Of a stretch of DNA of 64,000 nt, positions 8,455-17,955 are shown in pieces. Source of the DNA: Bacillus massilinigeriensis (GTDB taxonomy: Bacteria; Bacillota; Bacilli; Bacillales; Cytobacillaceae); contig NZ_LT630004.1 of the NCBI RefSeq assembly GCF_900111815.1, positions 2,756,565 to 2,820,564 on the forward strand, given 5' to 3'. Every line of letters begins with the position of its first letter. Position 1 is the first letter of the stretch. The position numbers were made by a program, and so were the translations under genes. The notes under the pieces were generated by a model that was not told the origin of the DNA, made no database searches, and worked only from the letters and a program-made list of their open reading frames with translations.

Positions 8455-10530
8455 ATGAAGAAAACCGTCTGCCTCTTTATCGCTGTTCTTCTTCTTGTTG
8501 CCTCTTCCCTGCCTTTTCACGCAAAAGCAGCTAGAGAAACTAGAATAGCGAAAACCGAATATGCCACGACTCAAAACTTGAACCTTCGTTCCGGAGCCGG
8601 GACAAAATACAAGATCATCTTAACGATACCGAAGGGAAAAAAAGTGACAGCAACGAGTCGAAGCAGCAACTGGTACAAAGTGACCTACAGCTATACAGCG
8701 AAAGGAAAAAAGTATGTTAAAACAGGATGGGTTTCAGGAGGATACTTAAAACGAGCGCAAGCACCTTCCCCTCCCCCACCAGCTTCGGTAAAGATTACTC
8801 GTACAACGTTTCAAACGACAGCAAATTTAAATATGCGCTCAGGCGCAAGCACAAAGTACAAAGTGATCGCGACAGTACCTCGGAAAAAAATCATTACTGC
8901 TTTCGAAAAGAAAAGTACATGGTACAGGGTCAGTTACAAATATTCTTTTAAAGGAAAAAGCGCCACGTTGACCGGATGGGTCAGCGGAAGCTATTTGAAA
9001 GAGTATTATCAGTATACGAGTACAAAAAAGACTTCCTATGAAGCAAAGCGAACCATTTCGCTTTATCAAACCCCCGATACGAAAAAAAAGCCCTTGGTAA
9101 GAATTCCGGGGGGGACAAAACTTCTTGCGACACAGAAAGTGGTCAACAGTGTTGGCCAAACATGGTACCGGGTCACCTATAAAAATAAAAGTTATTATGC
9201 TATTCATTCAGATGTAAGCGTGGCCGCTAAAAAGCCGATTACTCTGCCTGAACCGCCAAAGTGGACAGAAGCATCCGCCGGCGGGAAGACCTACATGACA
9301 TTGGACAACCTGAATATAAGAAATGCTCCTTTTGCTGATGCTAAGCTAATTGCAACCGTTCCAAAAACGACGTTGGTCAAGCCTTCGACACGGACATCGA
9401 ACGGTTGGTATAAAGTTTCTTATGGCAGCAGCACGGGCTATATTTCAGGGAATTATATAGTGGAAATCATTTCTGGAGATCCACATACACGAACAGGCTA
9501 CCAGTTCATCGACCTTAGGACAAAGTCCCCTGTCACAGCTGCACAAATCAATCAATATATTGCAGCGAACGCACGTGGAAAGAGTATCTTGCTGAATAAA
9601 GGACAGGCATTTATCAATGCCGCAAATAAATATGGGGTTAATGCGCTTTACCTCGCTGCCCACGCTATTCACGAGAGCGGGTACGGGACATCACAAATTT
9701 CACTTGGGAAGAACAATTTATTCGGCTTCGGCGCTTTCGATCTTACGCCATATGTGGGAGCTTACCGCTTCGGCTCCGTTGAGCAGAATATCGATTATAT
9801 CGCTAGGGAAATGAAAGCTACATATTTGAATCCGAAGAATTGGAAGTATAAAGGAGCCTATCTTGGATTTACAACCAAGACTGCGGGTAATACCCGGGTC
9901 GACGCATATAGCGAGGGAATGAATTTTTATTACGCTAGCGATTCGTTCTGGGGAAGAGCAATAGCTAATCATATGGAAAGAATTCTGCCATTTAATGAAA
10001 GCTACTATAAAAAGGCAAGGCCCAACCTGAATGGTTACACCCAACCAGCAAAGCCTGATGGAAAAGATATTTTTCCTGCTGGAGTAAAAGCGGTTGCTAC
10101 AAACACACTTGCCCTGTCTGTAAAAAAAGGCGGTTCTTCCGCCAAAACCATCACTAAGGGCAGTTCCTTCGAACTCCTTGAAAAGCATAACGACTACTGG
10201 ATGCGAGTAAAATACAAGGGAAGCCTTTACTATGCAGGAGTAAAAAACGGTGAAAATACTGTACCAATTTCATTCCATGCTTATAACCGCTACTTTGTTA
10301 CAAATAACCTTGGCCGCGTCACTGCATTGGATGGACTCAATGTTCGTTCCAAGCCATCGGCGGAAAGCGGCAAAATCGGCTTCCTGCAGCCAAATCAATA
10401 CGTTGCACTAATTTTAGACAAAAGCGGAAAGCCTGTGTTGGACTCTACACGTGGCTGGTACACCATCCAACTCTCCAATGGAAAAAAAGGCTGGATCAGC
10501 AGCTCTTACATCAAGCTGGAGCTTAAATAG
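8455..10530 (+). CDS. Secreted SH3-domain N-acetylglucosaminidase, second copy
   Basis: A 691-residue paralogue of the preceding gene with the same order: signal peptide (1-25), SH3b repeats at about 32-100 and 118-185, further SH3-like units to about 330, a glucosaminidase domain at about 335-525 with AIHESGYG (catalytic Glu407) and NNLFGFGAFD, then C-terminal SH3-like domains. It lacks the long VPTVPDP linker of its neighbour and has only a short PSPPPP stretch. ATG 8455 follows AAGGAGTG. The pair probably arose by tandem duplication and divergence, and the two may differ in timing or substrate. No clear terminator is seen after it. Confidence 0.9.
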   Translation: MKKTVCLFIAVLLLVASSLPFHAKAARETRIAKTEYATTQNLNLRSGAGTKYKIILTIPKGKKVTATSRSSNWYKVTYSYTAKGKKYVKTGWVSGGYLKRAQAPSPPPPASVKITRTTFQTTANLNMRSGASTKYKVIATVPRKKIITAFEKKSTWYRVSYKYSFKGKSATLTGWVSGSYLKEYYQYTSTKKTSYEAKRTISLYQTPDTKKKPLVRIPGGTKLLATQKVVNSVGQTWYRVTYKNKSYYAIHSDVSVAAKKPITLPEPPKWTEASAGGKTYMTLDNLNIRNAPFADAKLIATVPKTTLVKPSTRTSNGWYKVSYGSSTGYISGNYIVEIISGDPHTRTGYQFIDLRTKSPVTAAQINQYIAANARGKSILLNKGQAFINAANKYGVNALYLAAHAIHESGYGTSQISLGKNNLFGFGAFDLTPYVGAYRFGSVEQNIDYIAREMKATYLNPKNWKYKGAYLGFTTKTAGNTRVDAYSEGMNFYYASDSFWGRAIANHMERILPFNESYYKKARPNLNGYTQPAKPDGKDIFPAGVKAVATNTLALSVKKGGSSAKTITKGSSFELLEKHNDYWMRVKYKGSLYYAGVKNGENTVPISFHAYNRYFVTNNLGRVTALDGLNVRSKPSAESGKIGFLQPNQYVALILDKSGKPVLDSTRGWYTIQLSNGKKGWISSSYIKLELK

Positions 10531-10680
10531 GGAATTAAGCGATCTTGAAAAAGTTGAGTCGGAAACAGCATTTGGATTTTCTATAGGGACTTCGTAAAAA
10601 TATCTATATCCAAGAGACCATATTTTTGGTATCCTTAGGATTATCAATTGCAAAATTTGTAAAACAATGGAGGACTAGTA

Positions 10681-11595
10681 ATGAGAGGCGACAAACATCA
10701 TAAAAAGAAAAGAAAAGGGCTCAAAATTTTTGGGATTCTTGTTCTTTTACTCGTTCTAGGATTGGGAGCTTACGTTTTCTCGATTTATAGATCACTTTCA
10801 AGTGCTGTGGATACGATGCATGAACCGATTGAGCGCAATACACGGAACATTTCCTTTGAGAAAAAAGAGCCCTTCACTGTTCTGATGCTTGGTGTGGACG
10901 AACGTGAGGGTGATAAAGGCCGCTCTGATACGATGATCGCTATGACCATAAATCCCGATAAGAACTCTGTTAAGATGCTAAGCATTCCACGTGATACGAG
11001 GACGGAAATTGTTGGACGAGGCACCCAGGATAAGATTAACCACGCTTACGCATTCGGTGGTGTGGAAATGTCGATGGACACAGTGGAAAAATTCCTCGAC
11101 ATCCCGATTGACTACTATATGAAAGTGAATATGGAAGGCTTTAAGGATATTGTTGATGCACTAGGCGGAATTACTGTCAACAACACGATTGACTTTTCCC
11201 AAGACGGGCACCGCTTTCCTGTTGGCGAAGTTTCTCTCGACGGCAACCAGGCACTTTCCTATGTTAGAATGCGGAAAGAGGATCCTCAAGGGGACTTCGG
11301 AAGGCAAAACCGCCAGCGCCAAATCATCCAAGGTGTCATGAAAAAAGGCGCAAGCTTTGGATCGCTGACAAAATATGACGATGTATTTGCGGCACTTGGT
11401 GAAAATGTCAAAACAAACATGACGTTTGACGAAATGAAAGACATCCAAAAACACTATAAAACAGCTGCCGACAATATTGAACAAATGAAAATTGAAGGAA
11501 ATGGCACTTCCATTGGCGGCATTTATTACTATGCGGTACCAGAGACAGAAAGACAACGTGTTCAAGGAGAACTAAAGACGCATCTCGGAAAGTAA
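10681..11595 (+). CDS. LytR-CpsA-Psr (LCP) family wall-polymer ligase
   Basis: A 304-residue protein with a basic N-terminus, one membrane segment (about 15-35) and an extracytoplasmic LCP domain. LCP enzymes attach teichoic acid or other polymers from a lipid carrier onto peptidoglycan. Motifs include GVDEREGDKGRSDTMIAMT, SIPRDTRTEI (Arg residues that bind the pyrophosphate) and DKINHAYAFGG. ATG 10681 follows GGAGG. It stands alone between a wall hydrolase and a protease, consistent with an envelope region. It is TagU/TagT-like; the exact member cannot be told. Confidence 0.9.
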   Translation: MRGDKHHKKKRKGLKIFGILVLLLVLGLGAYVFSIYRSLSSAVDTMHEPIERNTRNISFEKKEPFTVLMLGVDEREGDKGRSDTMIAMTINPDKNSVKMLSIPRDTRTEIVGRGTQDKINHAYAFGGVEMSMDTVEKFLDIPIDYYMKVNMEGFKDIVDALGGITVNNTIDFSQDGHRFPVGEVSLDGNQALSYVRMRKEDPQGDFGRQNRQRQIIQGVMKKGASFGSLTKYDDVFAALGENVKTNMTFDEMKDIQKHYKTAADNIEQMKIEGNGTSIGGIYYYAVPETERQRVQGELKTHLGK

Positions 11596-11619
11596 TCGCA
11601 AAATAAAATAAACCATCTT

Positions 11620-11651
11620 ACCCGGTGTTTATCGTTAGCGTCGGGTTTTTC
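11620..11651 (+). terminator. Probable Rho-independent terminator
   Basis: ACCCG and CGGGT arms separated by an imperfectly paired loop are followed by TTTTTC, shortly after the LCP gene. Confidence 0.55.
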
Positions 11652-11792
11652 TATTGAAAGATTTGTAGAAAATCGTCGAATTTTGTCAAAAATTTTTTAT
11701 ATAGTTCTTCGGTCATTAATTGTACAATTTTACTAGATTCGTATAGAAAGGAGCATAGTCTAGCAATACTATAAAAGATAAAGGGGTACAAG

Positions 11793-14700
11793 ATGAAAAA
11801 AAAGAAAGTTTTAGCCGTCTCACTCGCAACCATGCTTTCCGTTTCTGCTGTTGCACCAGGCCTGCTCTTTGGATCAACAGATATCAGCGCTAACGGGGAG
11901 ATCAGAAAAAGCCAGCTTACTCCTGCTAAAAAGTCCATGAAAAATCATGAGATGAAGCCTGTTATGAATGAACATGCAAGGAAACTACGGGATATGATGA
12001 ACAAAAAGGAGAAAAAGCAGGAATATGTCAAAGGTGAATTGATTGTCACCTATAAAAAATCCGCATCTTCTTCCACCGCTAAAGCACTGCATAGCAAATA
12101 TTCACTTAAAAAAGTGAAAAGTTTTTCCTCCATGAAAAGTGATATTGTGAAGGTACCTGCTGGCCAAGAGCAAGCCATGATGAAAAAGCTAAAAAGCGAC
12201 CATGCAGTTGCTTCCGTACAATACAACTATAAATATTACCCTTCTAGTGATTTGAATACGCCTAATTACTTTAACGAACTATGGGGATTGAACAACATAG
12301 GCCAGCCTATCAAAGGCATACAAGGTAAACCGGACGTTGACATCGACGCTCCTGAAGCATGGTCAAAGCTAAAGCTTCCATCCGATAAAAAGCTTGTTGT
12401 TGGCGTTATTGACACCGGTGTGGATATCAACCACCCTGATTTAAAAGAGAAAATCTGGACAAATGAGAAGGAAGTTCCTGATAACGGAATCGATGATGAT
12501 GGCAACGGATATATCGATGATATCCACGGCTATGATTTCTACAACAAAGATAACACTGTCTATGATCCGCTTGATGGAGATGAGCATGGGACGCACGTAT
12601 CTGGCACGATTGCAGCTCGAGCAGAAGGACCATCCATCAAGGATAATACCGGCGTTGTCGGAGTTGCACCAAACGTTGAAATTATGTCGCTGAAGTTCCT
12701 TGGACCAGAAGGCGGGGATACAGCAGGCGCAATTGAAGCAATTGAGTATGCGAAGAAAATGGGCGTCAAGCTGACGAACAATAGCTGGGGCGGCGGAGAA
12801 TATGACGAGCTCCTTGAGAAAGCTATCTCGGAAAGCGGCAGCCTATTTGTTGCAGCAGCTGGGAATGACAGCATGGATAACGATGAAGAAACCGTCTACC
12901 CTGCCGGCTATGAATCTCCTAATATTCTTACTGTTGCGGCGTTGAATAATGCCGGCAAGCTTGCTGATTTCTCCAACTATGGCGCCACTTCTGTTGATGT
13001 GGCTGCACCAGGAGAGAATATCCTAAGCACCGTTCCAAAGGTCCCGCTTGAAGACTATGAGAAAAAATTAGGTAATATCTCTGCAGCAGTCTCAGTCGAT
13101 CATACACAATACAAGTTCAAATCTATCATCGACGGAATAGGCTACGAAAAGCTATCTGAAGAGGTTCGCCAGGCTGCATTCGATGCAGCAATGAACTACC
13201 TTGCTCCTGATGCAAAGAACGGAAAAGTACTGCTTGTCCAAGATGATGAGCATGACCTTGCAACTATCTTCAAAGGAATGACGGACACCGAAAATTACTT
13301 TAAAGATTATCTTCCAATCTACGAAAAGCTTTTAAGCGGCTATAACCACGATAAGGTTACGTTGAACGCAGACGATTCATTGCCCGAGGACACAGATCTT
13401 GGCAGCTACGATGCAGTTGTTTGGTTCACAGGCCACGGTCTAGGCTTTGGCTCAAATGAAGACACGACTCTCACTGACGATGATTTGAAACTGCTTGATG
13501 CTTACTTGAAAAAGGGCGGAAAACTGTTGCTTACAGGTCAAGATGCTCTTATGGGGCAAGAGGGATCAGCCTTTGTCAAAAATCTCTTGAAGCTGAAGGT
13601 ACATGCTGATCTAGCTCAACATATGAACGTGAAAGGTGTAGAAGGTTCTATTTACAATGGAAAGAAATTTGAGGTGGATCGTTCGGAAAGTCAGTTTCCT
13701 TCTGCTGATTTCTTTACATCGACAGATGCATCAGTGAAACCGCTGCTGAAATATCATACAGACTACTCGCAAGCGTATGATTACTACAGCGGCACATCGA
13801 TGGCTACACCGCATGTGACTGGCGCAGCAGCATTGTTCTTGGGAATGAATCCTGATATAGAACCGGATTTCGCTAAGCTTTATCTCATGCACAGAGGATT
13901 GAAGCTTGACAGTATAAATGGCTTTACGAAGAGCGGCAAACAAGTGAAAGCATCAGCACTTGATACCGTAAACGACGATCTCCTTCCTGGTGTACCATTT
14001 AAAAACCATACAGAAAAAGGAAGCCTTGATGCATCGACCGATAAAAATGATGTATATGCCTTTGATATGAAAGAGGGAGAAACAATCCAGCTTTCTTTAA
14101 GAGGAAAACAAGGGACAGATTTTGATTTATATGTTTACGGAGAAAATGACGCTGACGTCAGCAATGCGAATGGCCTTCTTGCTCATTCTGAAAACCAAGG
14201 TACATCAACTGAAAAGATTACTTTCACAGCTCCTGAAACAGGCTTTTATTTTGTCAATCCTAGTGCATTCAAGGGCAGCGGTGAATACCAGCTTTCCGTT
14301 GGCAATTTCGGCGGAGATTACGAGAACCAGTCTCGTGCAATTCAGTACGAAGGCGAATGGGAAAAAGTCAGCAATGCGAAGCACTCTGGAAAATCTGCTA
14401 GCATCCTGAAAGAAAGCGGAGAAATGAGCTTTACATTTGTTGGCTCCAGCTTTGAATGGATTGGCTTCAAAGATGCCACCCAAGGACTTGCTGACATTTA
14501 CATTGATGGCACGAAAGCGGACTCCGTTTCGTTGTTCTCAAGCACGCATAAGTATCAGCAGTCTCTATTTAAAAAAGATTTTGGCTCTTACGGAAAACAC
14601 CATGTCCGTATCGTCTGGACAGGGAAAGATGACCCCGCTGGCCGCAAGAGCGCTTCCGGCATCAATATTGATAAGCTGATCGTGAAAAGCAGCTCTTCCA

Positions 14701-15680
14701 AACCGGTAGCCTCCTACCAGACTAAGAGTAAGGTTGTCAAACTAGCATGGCCTGCAACAAAGTGGGGCAATTCTTACAATGTATATCGGAAGGAAGCGGG
14801 CGGAAAAGAATACGTCAAGCTGAACAAAGCACCGCACAAGACTCTATCGTTTGAGGATAAGACTGCAGTCATGGGGAAATCCTACAGCTATGCAGTCTCC
14901 GTCAACACAACTGAAGAGGAAACATCATTTGCTGAAACACTGTTTGTGTTTGATGACGATATCAAAGGGGCACAGAGCTGGAAAGGAACTTCCACAGCAG
15001 GAAGCCTCGATGCCAGCCTAGGTGACAGCAATGATGTATGGGTGAAAAAATTAGAAAAAGGCAAGACGTATCGAATTTCTCTGAACGGACCTGCTAAAAC
15101 TGACTTTAACTTGAAGCTTTATATCGCCCGGACAAAAACAGTATATGGTACAAAGCCTGAAGCGAATTCCTCGAAGTCAGGATCAGCAGAAAGCATTAGC
15201 TTTACACCAAAGTCAACAGGCAACTATTATATTGCCGCAAGCGCTGCTTCAGGTGCAGGTACGTACATGCTCAACATCGGCATGAAAAATGTCAAGACTG
15301 CAGAGAATAATGCCTTGAAATACAGCGGTAAGTGGTCTGTAGAGAAGCACGCAAAAGCATCCGGCGGCTCCCTCTCCTACACCGGGAAAAAAGGAAATGC
15401 TGTACAGTATGATTTCACAGGGGAAAGCATTTCTGTCTTTGCTAAAAAAGACAAAAACTCCGGCCTTGCTGATATTTACATCGATGGCAAGAAAGTAAAA
15501 CAGGTAGATCTATACTCTTCCTCGACTAAGCATCAGCAAAAAGTGTACACAGCTTCCGGGCTAAAGAGCGGCAAACATACGATTAAAATCGTAGCCGCAG
15601 GAAAGAAAAACAAGTCATCCAAAGGAACCAATATTTCTGTCGACAAGCTTGAAGCTATTTCGTACACACCAGTGAAATAA
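11793..15680 (+). CDS. Giant secreted subtilisin-family (S8) serine protease
   Basis: 1295 residues: signal peptide (1-32), an I9-like propeptide (about 75-145), then the subtilase domain with Asp207 (VIDTGVD), His265 (HGTHVSG), oxyanion Asn358 (AAGND) and Ser669 (SGTSMATPHV). About 310 residues separate Asn358 and Ser669, far more than the usual 65 or so. An extra domain (about 430-640) with VLLVQDDEH, YDAVVWFTGHG and GGKLLLTGQD resembles a ThuA/GATase-like Rossmann fold. After the catalytic domain come a PPC-like beta domain, a unit with ADIYIDGTK, an FN3-like domain, then a second PPC-like and a second ADIYIDGKK unit. ATG 11793 follows AAAGGGG. Its role is extracellular proteolysis; the substrate is unknown. 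Confidence 0.92.
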   Translation: MKKKKVLAVSLATMLSVSAVAPGLLFGSTDISANGEIRKSQLTPAKKSMKNHEMKPVMNEHARKLRDMMNKKEKKQEYVKGELIVTYKKSASSSTAKALHSKYSLKKVKSFSSMKSDIVKVPAGQEQAMMKKLKSDHAVASVQYNYKYYPSSDLNTPNYFNELWGLNNIGQPIKGIQGKPDVDIDAPEAWSKLKLPSDKKLVVGVIDTGVDINHPDLKEKIWTNEKEVPDNGIDDDGNGYIDDIHGYDFYNKDNTVYDPLDGDEHGTHVSGTIAARAEGPSIKDNTGVVGVAPNVEIMSLKFLGPEGGDTAGAIEAIEYAKKMGVKLTNNSWGGGEYDELLEKAISESGSLFVAAAGNDSMDNDEETVYPAGYESPNILTVAALNNAGKLADFSNYGATSVDVAAPGENILSTVPKVPLEDYEKKLGNISAAVSVDHTQYKFKSIIDGIGYEKLSEEVRQAAFDAAMNYLAPDAKNGKVLLVQDDEHDLATIFKGMTDTENYFKDYLPIYEKLLSGYNHDKVTLNADDSLPEDTDLGSYDAVVWFTGHGLGFGSNEDTTLTDDDLKLLDAYLKKGGKLLLTGQDALMGQEGSAFVKNLLKLKVHADLAQHMNVKGVEGSIYNGKKFEVDRSESQFPSADFFTSTDASVKPLLKYHTDYSQAYDYYSGTSMATPHVTGAAALFLGMNPDIEPDFAKLYLMHRGLKLDSINGFTKSGKQVKASALDTVNDDLLPGVPFKNHTEKGSLDASTDKNDVYAFDMKEGETIQLSLRGKQGTDFDLYVYGENDADVSNANGLLAHSENQGTSTEKITFTAPETGFYFVNPSAFKGSGEYQLSVGNFGGDYENQSRAIQYEGEWEKVSNAKHSGKSASILKESGEMSFTFVGSSFEWIGFKDATQGLADIYIDGTKADSVSLFSSTHKYQQSLFKKDFGSYGKHHVRIVWTGKDDPAGRKSASGINIDKLIVKSSSSKPVASYQTKSKVVKLAWPATKWGNSYNVYRKEAGGKEYVKLNKAPHKTLSFEDKTAVMGKSYSYAVSVNTTEEETSFAETLFVFDDDIKGAQSWKGTSTAGSLDASLGDSNDVWVKKLEKGKTYRISLNGPAKTDFNLKLYIARTKTVYGTKPEANSSKSGSAESISFTPKSTGNYYIAASAASGAGTYMLNIGMKNVKTAENNALKYSGKWSVEKHAKASGGSLSYTGKKGNAVQYDFTGESISVFAKKDKNSGLADIYIDGKKVKQVDLYSSSTKHQQKVYTASGLKSGKHTIKIVAAGKKNKSSKGTNISVDKLEAISYTPVK

Positions 15681-15683
15681 AAG

Positions 15684-15727
15684 AAAAAACTCCGGAAAGA
15701 CGCTTGGCGTCCTCCGGAGTTTTTTTA
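15684..15727. terminator. Bidirectional terminator between convergent protease genes
   Basis: ACTCCGGA and TCCGGAGT, extended by runs of A and T, form a strong hairpin between two converging genes. Confidence 0.9.
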
Positions 15728-15735
15728 ATAGAATG

Positions 15736-17808
15736 TTATTTTTTCACCGTAACCTTAGCACTTTTGCTTGTGTTACCTGCTCTATCCTTTGCGTATACGT
15801 ATACAACAGTATTCACTCTTTGCCTGGGAATTTTTACTGAAAAGGCGTTTGAACTCTTGAGCGTTTTCTTGCTGACTACTTTTCCTTTTATTTTTACATA
15901 GACAGTCGAGTATGGCTCCGCTTTTCCCTTCACATAAGAGGACGAGGTTTTCAGCGAATAGACACTTGGACGCGCTGGAGCTGTTTTGTCGATGACTTTT
16001 ACTGTAGCGTTTCTGTTTTCATTTCCTGCTTTGTCTTTAGCATATACAGAAAGAACGGTTCCTGCTTTCTGGGTTGTTTTCATTGCTACACTGTAATTGC
16101 CATATCGATCAGCAGCAGCGTAGCCCAAGCGTGTTTTTCCTTTGTATACACTTACTGTTGCCCCTGGTTCTGTTTTACCGCTAATTACCTTGTCATCATC
16201 CTTCACTGTGTTAATAGCAACTTTAGCAGGTGGAGTCTTGTCGAGAACCCTCACCCTTCTTTCCACGCTTTTATTAGCGCCCTTCACACTGTGGATTTGC
16301 AGAACAGTCCCGGCCTTTTGCGGCGTGATCGCCAGTTTAAAAGTTCCATCAGTCCTTGCTACCGCTTTTCCTAATAGCTTACCATTTGCTTTAATATGAA
16401 CGGAAGCTCCGGCGGCTGCTTTTCCTGACACCTGCTTATCGCTATCACCAACAGTATTCGCTATTGGGCTTTGCAGCACTCCGGCAGATGTGCTATCTGT
16501 GTACGTTACAGTGGGACCGGCATTGGCTGGTACCGTGAAATCTGTACTCACAAATTTCAAGATAGCCCCGCCGCCTCTTAAGTTAACGGTTCCGCCTGTA
16601 TATGGCTTTGTTTTTAATGCATTAAATTCTGGTTTTCCTTTAAATCCGTAAGGACCTGTTGCATCCTTGCGCTGCATAGCAAGCCTGAAATTCGTCATCA
16701 AACTTCCAAAAGGAATTTTTAGTGCATTTTCCACCGCTTTATAATCATTCCGCTTATCGTTCAGCATTTCTTTAAAGATGGCATTCCCTTTGTTCGACTG
16801 CAGCATGATGTACTGACCGAAAAGATAAGATAAAGAATAATTAGCTAAAACGTCACCATCTTCGTCCCAGTAAAGCAACGACTGGCCACGAGCGATGGAG
16901 TCAGAATTATTGTAGTAATCTATTCTTTCATGCAGCACTTTCCCCGAATAAATCTGCTCTGCTGCCATGGCAAATGCTTCATCGAGCCAAGTATCCATTT
17001 GCTCTTCAGCATTTTCCATAAAGATGTTTCGGTTGAAGTTCACCATATGCTGGAATTCGTGAGCAAGCGTAGTGTAAGCAGCAGATACATCCCTGCCTCG
17101 GTCTGTTTGCATCAACGGAAACGTATCAATATGGAAAACTTCAGACTCATTGGATTGCGGGATTCGGAACAAATCACCTGCATAAAAATAGCCTGCTACG
17201 AAATCGTTTGCCCCATTAAATCCATCTTGGATATCATAACAAAGAATATTAATCCTCTTGTCACCGTCCACATCGGACTCTACACCGAAGTTGTTTGCTA
17301 CAGAAGGATAAATCTTCGCATCAAATTCCTTGCCGAGTTTTATTGCTTCTGCTTCGGAGATTTGGTTGCTGTGAACCCATACGTTTGCTTTCTTTCCTTG
17401 GTAGTATAGTTTGAAAGGCAAACTTACTGTCGTATTCATAAAAATATTACTTACATAAAAACGCTTCGCATTACCAACTGTATATACTGCCTGCTTTTTG
17501 GCCTTGCTGCCGTCAATTCGGCCTTCCCCGTTCTTCGGTACTTCGAAAGGCTTTATATAATCGCGCTTATACATGCCTTTGGGCTGCCCAGGCACCGTAT
17601 TAAATTTAGTGCTGCTTGCATGCAGCGTTCCGCTGGATTCCTGCTTTTCGGGAGAGATAGATTCGTTGCTTATAAGAACGTACTTGCCCTTAGAGGAAAC
17701 ATTCAAGCTTTTTTCTCCATTTTCACTAGCATTCGCTGCCAACGGCATAGCCATTACCGAAAGAGCAAGCGCTGCACCGCTCATTACTTTTAAAAACTTC
17801 TGCATCAT
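15736..17808 (-). CDS. Secreted zinc metallopeptidase with C-terminal Ig-like repeats (M30/hyicolysin-like)
   Basis: 690 residues: signal peptide (1-27), a region of unknown fold, then LAHEFQHMVNFN, an HExxH zinc site (His250, Glu251, His254) with WLDEAFAMAAEQ following, whose Glu (about 277) fits a third ligand. The C-terminal 270 residues hold three bacterial Ig-like repeats beginning VSGKAAAGASV, ISGKTEPGATV and VKGKAEPYSTV. This arrangement is that of hyicolysin-type (M30) peptidases. GGGGG precedes two adjacent ATG codons, so the start is 17808 or 17805. It is probably an extracellular protease; its substrate is unknown. Confidence 0.8.
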   Translation of the reverse strand: MMQKFLKVMSGAALALSVMAMPLAANASENGEKSLNVSSKGKYVLISNESISPEKQESSGTLHASSTKFNTVPGQPKGMYKRDYIKPFEVPKNGEGRIDGSKAKKQAVYTVGNAKRFYVSNIFMNTTVSLPFKLYYQGKKANVWVHSNQISEAEAIKLGKEFDAKIYPSVANNFGVESDVDGDKRINILCYDIQDGFNGANDFVAGYFYAGDLFRIPQSNESEVFHIDTFPLMQTDRGRDVSAAYTTLAHEFQHMVNFNRNIFMENAEEQMDTWLDEAFAMAAEQIYSGKVLHERIDYYNNSDSIARGQSLLYWDEDGDVLANYSLSYLFGQYIMLQSNKGNAIFKEMLNDKRNDYKAVENALKIPFGSLMTNFRLAMQRKDATGPYGFKGKPEFNALKTKPYTGGTVNLRGGGAILKFVSTDFTVPANAGPTVTYTDSTSAGVLQSPIANTVGDSDKQVSGKAAAGASVHIKANGKLLGKAVARTDGTFKLAITPQKAGTVLQIHSVKGANKSVERRVRVLDKTPPAKVAINTVKDDDKVISGKTEPGATVSVYKGKTRLGYAAADRYGNYSVAMKTTQKAGTVLSVYAKDKAGNENRNATVKVIDKTAPARPSVYSLKTSSSYVKGKAEPYSTVYVKIKGKVVSKKTLKSSNAFSVKIPRQRVNTVVYVYAKDRAGNTSKSAKVTVKK

Positions 17809-17955
17809 TTACCCCCATCTTCTCTTCTATATATCCATAAATTCCATACTATAGCATATTACTACAAAAAAGATTGTCTCTTACTAATTTAACATTCTTT
17901 TATGGGAAAAAATAGTGCGAATGATTCGTTTTCATTCGCACTTTCTACCTATCTA

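Noticed and set aside
12463-12874. Several long open frames opposite or inside the giant subtilase, and similar ones in the SH3 hydrolase, glp and murP genes
   Set aside because: They lie wholly within strongly supported genes, lack ribosome binding sites and have odd composition; they are shadows.
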